Source: an uncultured Mycoplasmatota bacterium
Lineage (GTDB): Bacteria > Bacillota_I > Bacilli_A > RF39 > UBA660
DNA length: 6,639 nucleotides
NCBI GenBank assembly: GCA_900553765.1
Contig: USET01000056.1
Coordinates: 1 to 6,639, forward strand
Direction: 5' to 3'
Part shown: positions 5,284 through 6,639 of the stretch, piece by piece
Layout: each line of letters opens with the position of its first letter
How positions within the stretch are numbered: position 1 is the first letter of the stretch
The notes under the pieces: model-generated
The model's input: only the letters and a program-made list of their open reading frames with translations
Told to the model about the DNA's origin: nothing
Database searches by the model: none
Program-made: the position numbers and the translations under genes

Positions 5284-6639
5284 GTGCTTAAGAAATATGA
5301 CTTTAACAAAATACCTATTACAGAAATCTTAAACGATATATTAGTAGATTCGGCCAAGAGAGGGGCTAGTGATATTCACATGGATCCTCGAACAAACGGT
5401 ATGCAAATCCGAATTCGAATCGATGGTGCTTTAGTCGATTATGCTGAGGTTCCAAGTGTCATGCAGAAAAATTTAGTCACACGTGTTAAAATTTTAGCAG
5501 GTATGAATATTACAGAAACAAGACTTCCACAGGATGGTGCAATTAAACAGACGATCCAAGATATGCCTCTGGATCTTCGTGTGTCTGCCCTACCAACAAA
5601 AGAAGGAGAAAAAGTCGTTATCCGTATCTTAGACTATTCAATGAGTATCGCTGGACTTGAAACGTTAGGTCTCAGTCAAGACAATTTGAAAAAAGTTTTA
5701 CGTATGATTGCCGTTCCAAATGGAATCATATTAGTTACTGGAGCAACTGGTTCCGGAAAATCAACGACAGTATATTCTATTTTAAATCGACTCAATCGTG
5801 AAGATGTTAACATCATCACTGTTGAGGATCCAGTCGAAATGGAAATCGAAGGAATTAACCAAGTTCAAACGAATAGCGAAATCGGATTAACTTTCGCAAG
5901 TGCTCTTCGTTCTATCTTACGTCAAGACCCGAACATCATCATGATCGGAGAGATTCGTGATAACGAAACTGCACAGATTGCTGTTCGTGCTTCTATTACT
6001 GGACACTTAGTATTATCTACAATTCACACCAACAACTCGTTAAATACAATTGAACGTTTGCTCGACATGGATGTAGAACGATACTTACTATCAGCTTCCC
6101 TTACAGGAATCATTTCACAAAAACTAGCACGTCGTCTTTGTACGAAGTGTCAAAAGACAAGGCCGACAAATCAATATGAAAAAGAATTATTTAAAAAAGC
6201 GCTTGGCTTGGAAGTCAACGAAGTAAAAACTGCTGAAGGTTGCGAAGAGTGTGGCTCTGGCTATAAGGGACGTATCTCTATTCACGAAGTACTACTTATC
6301 AACCAAGAGATTCGAGATGCAATCAGTAGTAACGTATCAAAAGAAAAATTAAGAGAGATGGTATATGGTTCCGATGTAACGACAATGTTACAGGACGGAT
6401 TACAAAAAGTTGTCGATGGTTATACGACAATTGAAGAAATATTGAAGTTAATCGAATTAGACGATGACGAATCTCTCGGAAATGATCAAAAAGAAAAATC
6501 TGGTTTGGAAGCAGCTCTCGCCTATACTGGAATCGCAGTAAAAGAAGATTTAGGACATTTAACTGCAGCTGCAGGTGAACAACAAACTACAACGACAGCC
6601 CCTGCACAACCAACGACACCAAACCCAACACCGATCGAC
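5284..6639 (+). CDS. pilB: Type IV pilus assembly ATPase, PilB/GspE family, 3' end beyond window
   Basis: The gene is open to the last base and gives 452 residues, with no stop in the window. A short N2-type domain (about 1-115) has RGASDIHMDP, RIRIDGALV and RLPQDG, as in extension ATPases. The long N1 domain of many PilB/GspE proteins is absent, as in ComGA. The RecA-like core has Walker A GATGSGKST at 153-161, an Asp box VEDPVE at 180-185, Walker B IIMIGEIRD at 218-226 with Glu223, and a His box ending STIHTNN at 245-251. Cys286, Cys289, Cys320 and Cys323 form a likely zinc site, which favours PilB/GspE over the retraction ATPase PilT. The core ends near 392. An acidic stretch (391-396), a non-family segment and a Thr/Pro/Gln/Ala-rich tail from about 428 follow, suggesting a linker to a further domain. 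It works in the cytoplasm, driving pilin assembly. It diverges from the pilin-like operon. Confidence 0.93.
   Translation, partial: MLKKYDFNKIPITEILNDILVDSAKRGASDIHMDPRTNGMQIRIRIDGALVDYAEVPSVMQKNLVTRVKILAGMNITETRLPQDGAIKQTIQDMPLDLRVSALPTKEGEKVVIRILDYSMSIAGLETLGLSQDNLKKVLRMIAVPNGIILVTGATGSGKSTTVYSILNRLNREDVNIITVEDPVEMEIEGINQVQTNSEIGLTFASALRSILRQDPNIIMIGEIRDNETAQIAVRASITGHLVLSTIHTNNSLNTIERLLDMDVERYLLSASLTGIISQKLARRLCTKCQKTRPTNQYEKELFKKALGLEVNEVKTAEGCEECGSGYKGRISIHEVLLINQEIRDAISSNVSKEKLREMVYGSDVTTMLQDGLQKVVDGYTTIEEILKLIELDDDESLGNDQKEKSGLEAALAYTGIAVKEDLGHLTAAAGEQQTTTTAPAQPTTPNPTPID

Overview
The window is AT-rich DNA with SD-led, tightly packed genes. Its closest recognisable relatives are in low-GC Bacillota: YlbJ and YlbL, neighbours in Bacillus subtilis, both occur here. 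No TGA is read through in any gene, so the standard bacterial code fits. The lineage cannot be fixed from sequence alone; a gut-associated Bacilli or Erysipelotrichia-like organism is my guess.

Layout from left to right. A perfect 28-bp palindrome at 42-69 looks like a two-way terminator and contains the stop codon of ylbL (54-1064, minus), a membrane-anchored PDZ-Lon serine protease. ylbL diverges from ylbJ (1111-2091, plus), a polytopic membrane protein of the YlbJ/SpoVV family. ylbJ runs head-on into a two-gene minus-strand operon, and the two stop codons overlap in a CTAG. The operon (3774-5189, then 2088-3758) encodes two large paralogous proteins. Each has a type IV prepilin signal (cleavage before Phe, Glu at +5) and a C-terminal domain of about 285-300 residues that is extremely rich in glycine. 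Divergent from the operon is a GspE/PilB-type assembly ATPase (5284 to beyond the window end), with a probable two-way promoter between them.

The right two thirds therefore looks like one end of a type IV pilus (or related type II secretion-like) locus. The ATPase would power assembly, and the two Gly-rich prepilins would be minor pilins or tip adhesins rather than the main subunit, because they are several times larger than ordinary pilins. The prepilin peptidase, the PilC-like platform protein and a small major pilin are not in the window and would be expected to the right of the ATPase. The most unusual feature is the fusion of a pilin stalk to a Gly-rich domain resembling the Gly_rich family (also found in ALK/LTK receptors). 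In known structures such domains form poly-glycine II helix bundles. The ylbJ-ylbL pair is chromosomal housekeeping or sporulation context and has no visible functional link to the pilus genes.
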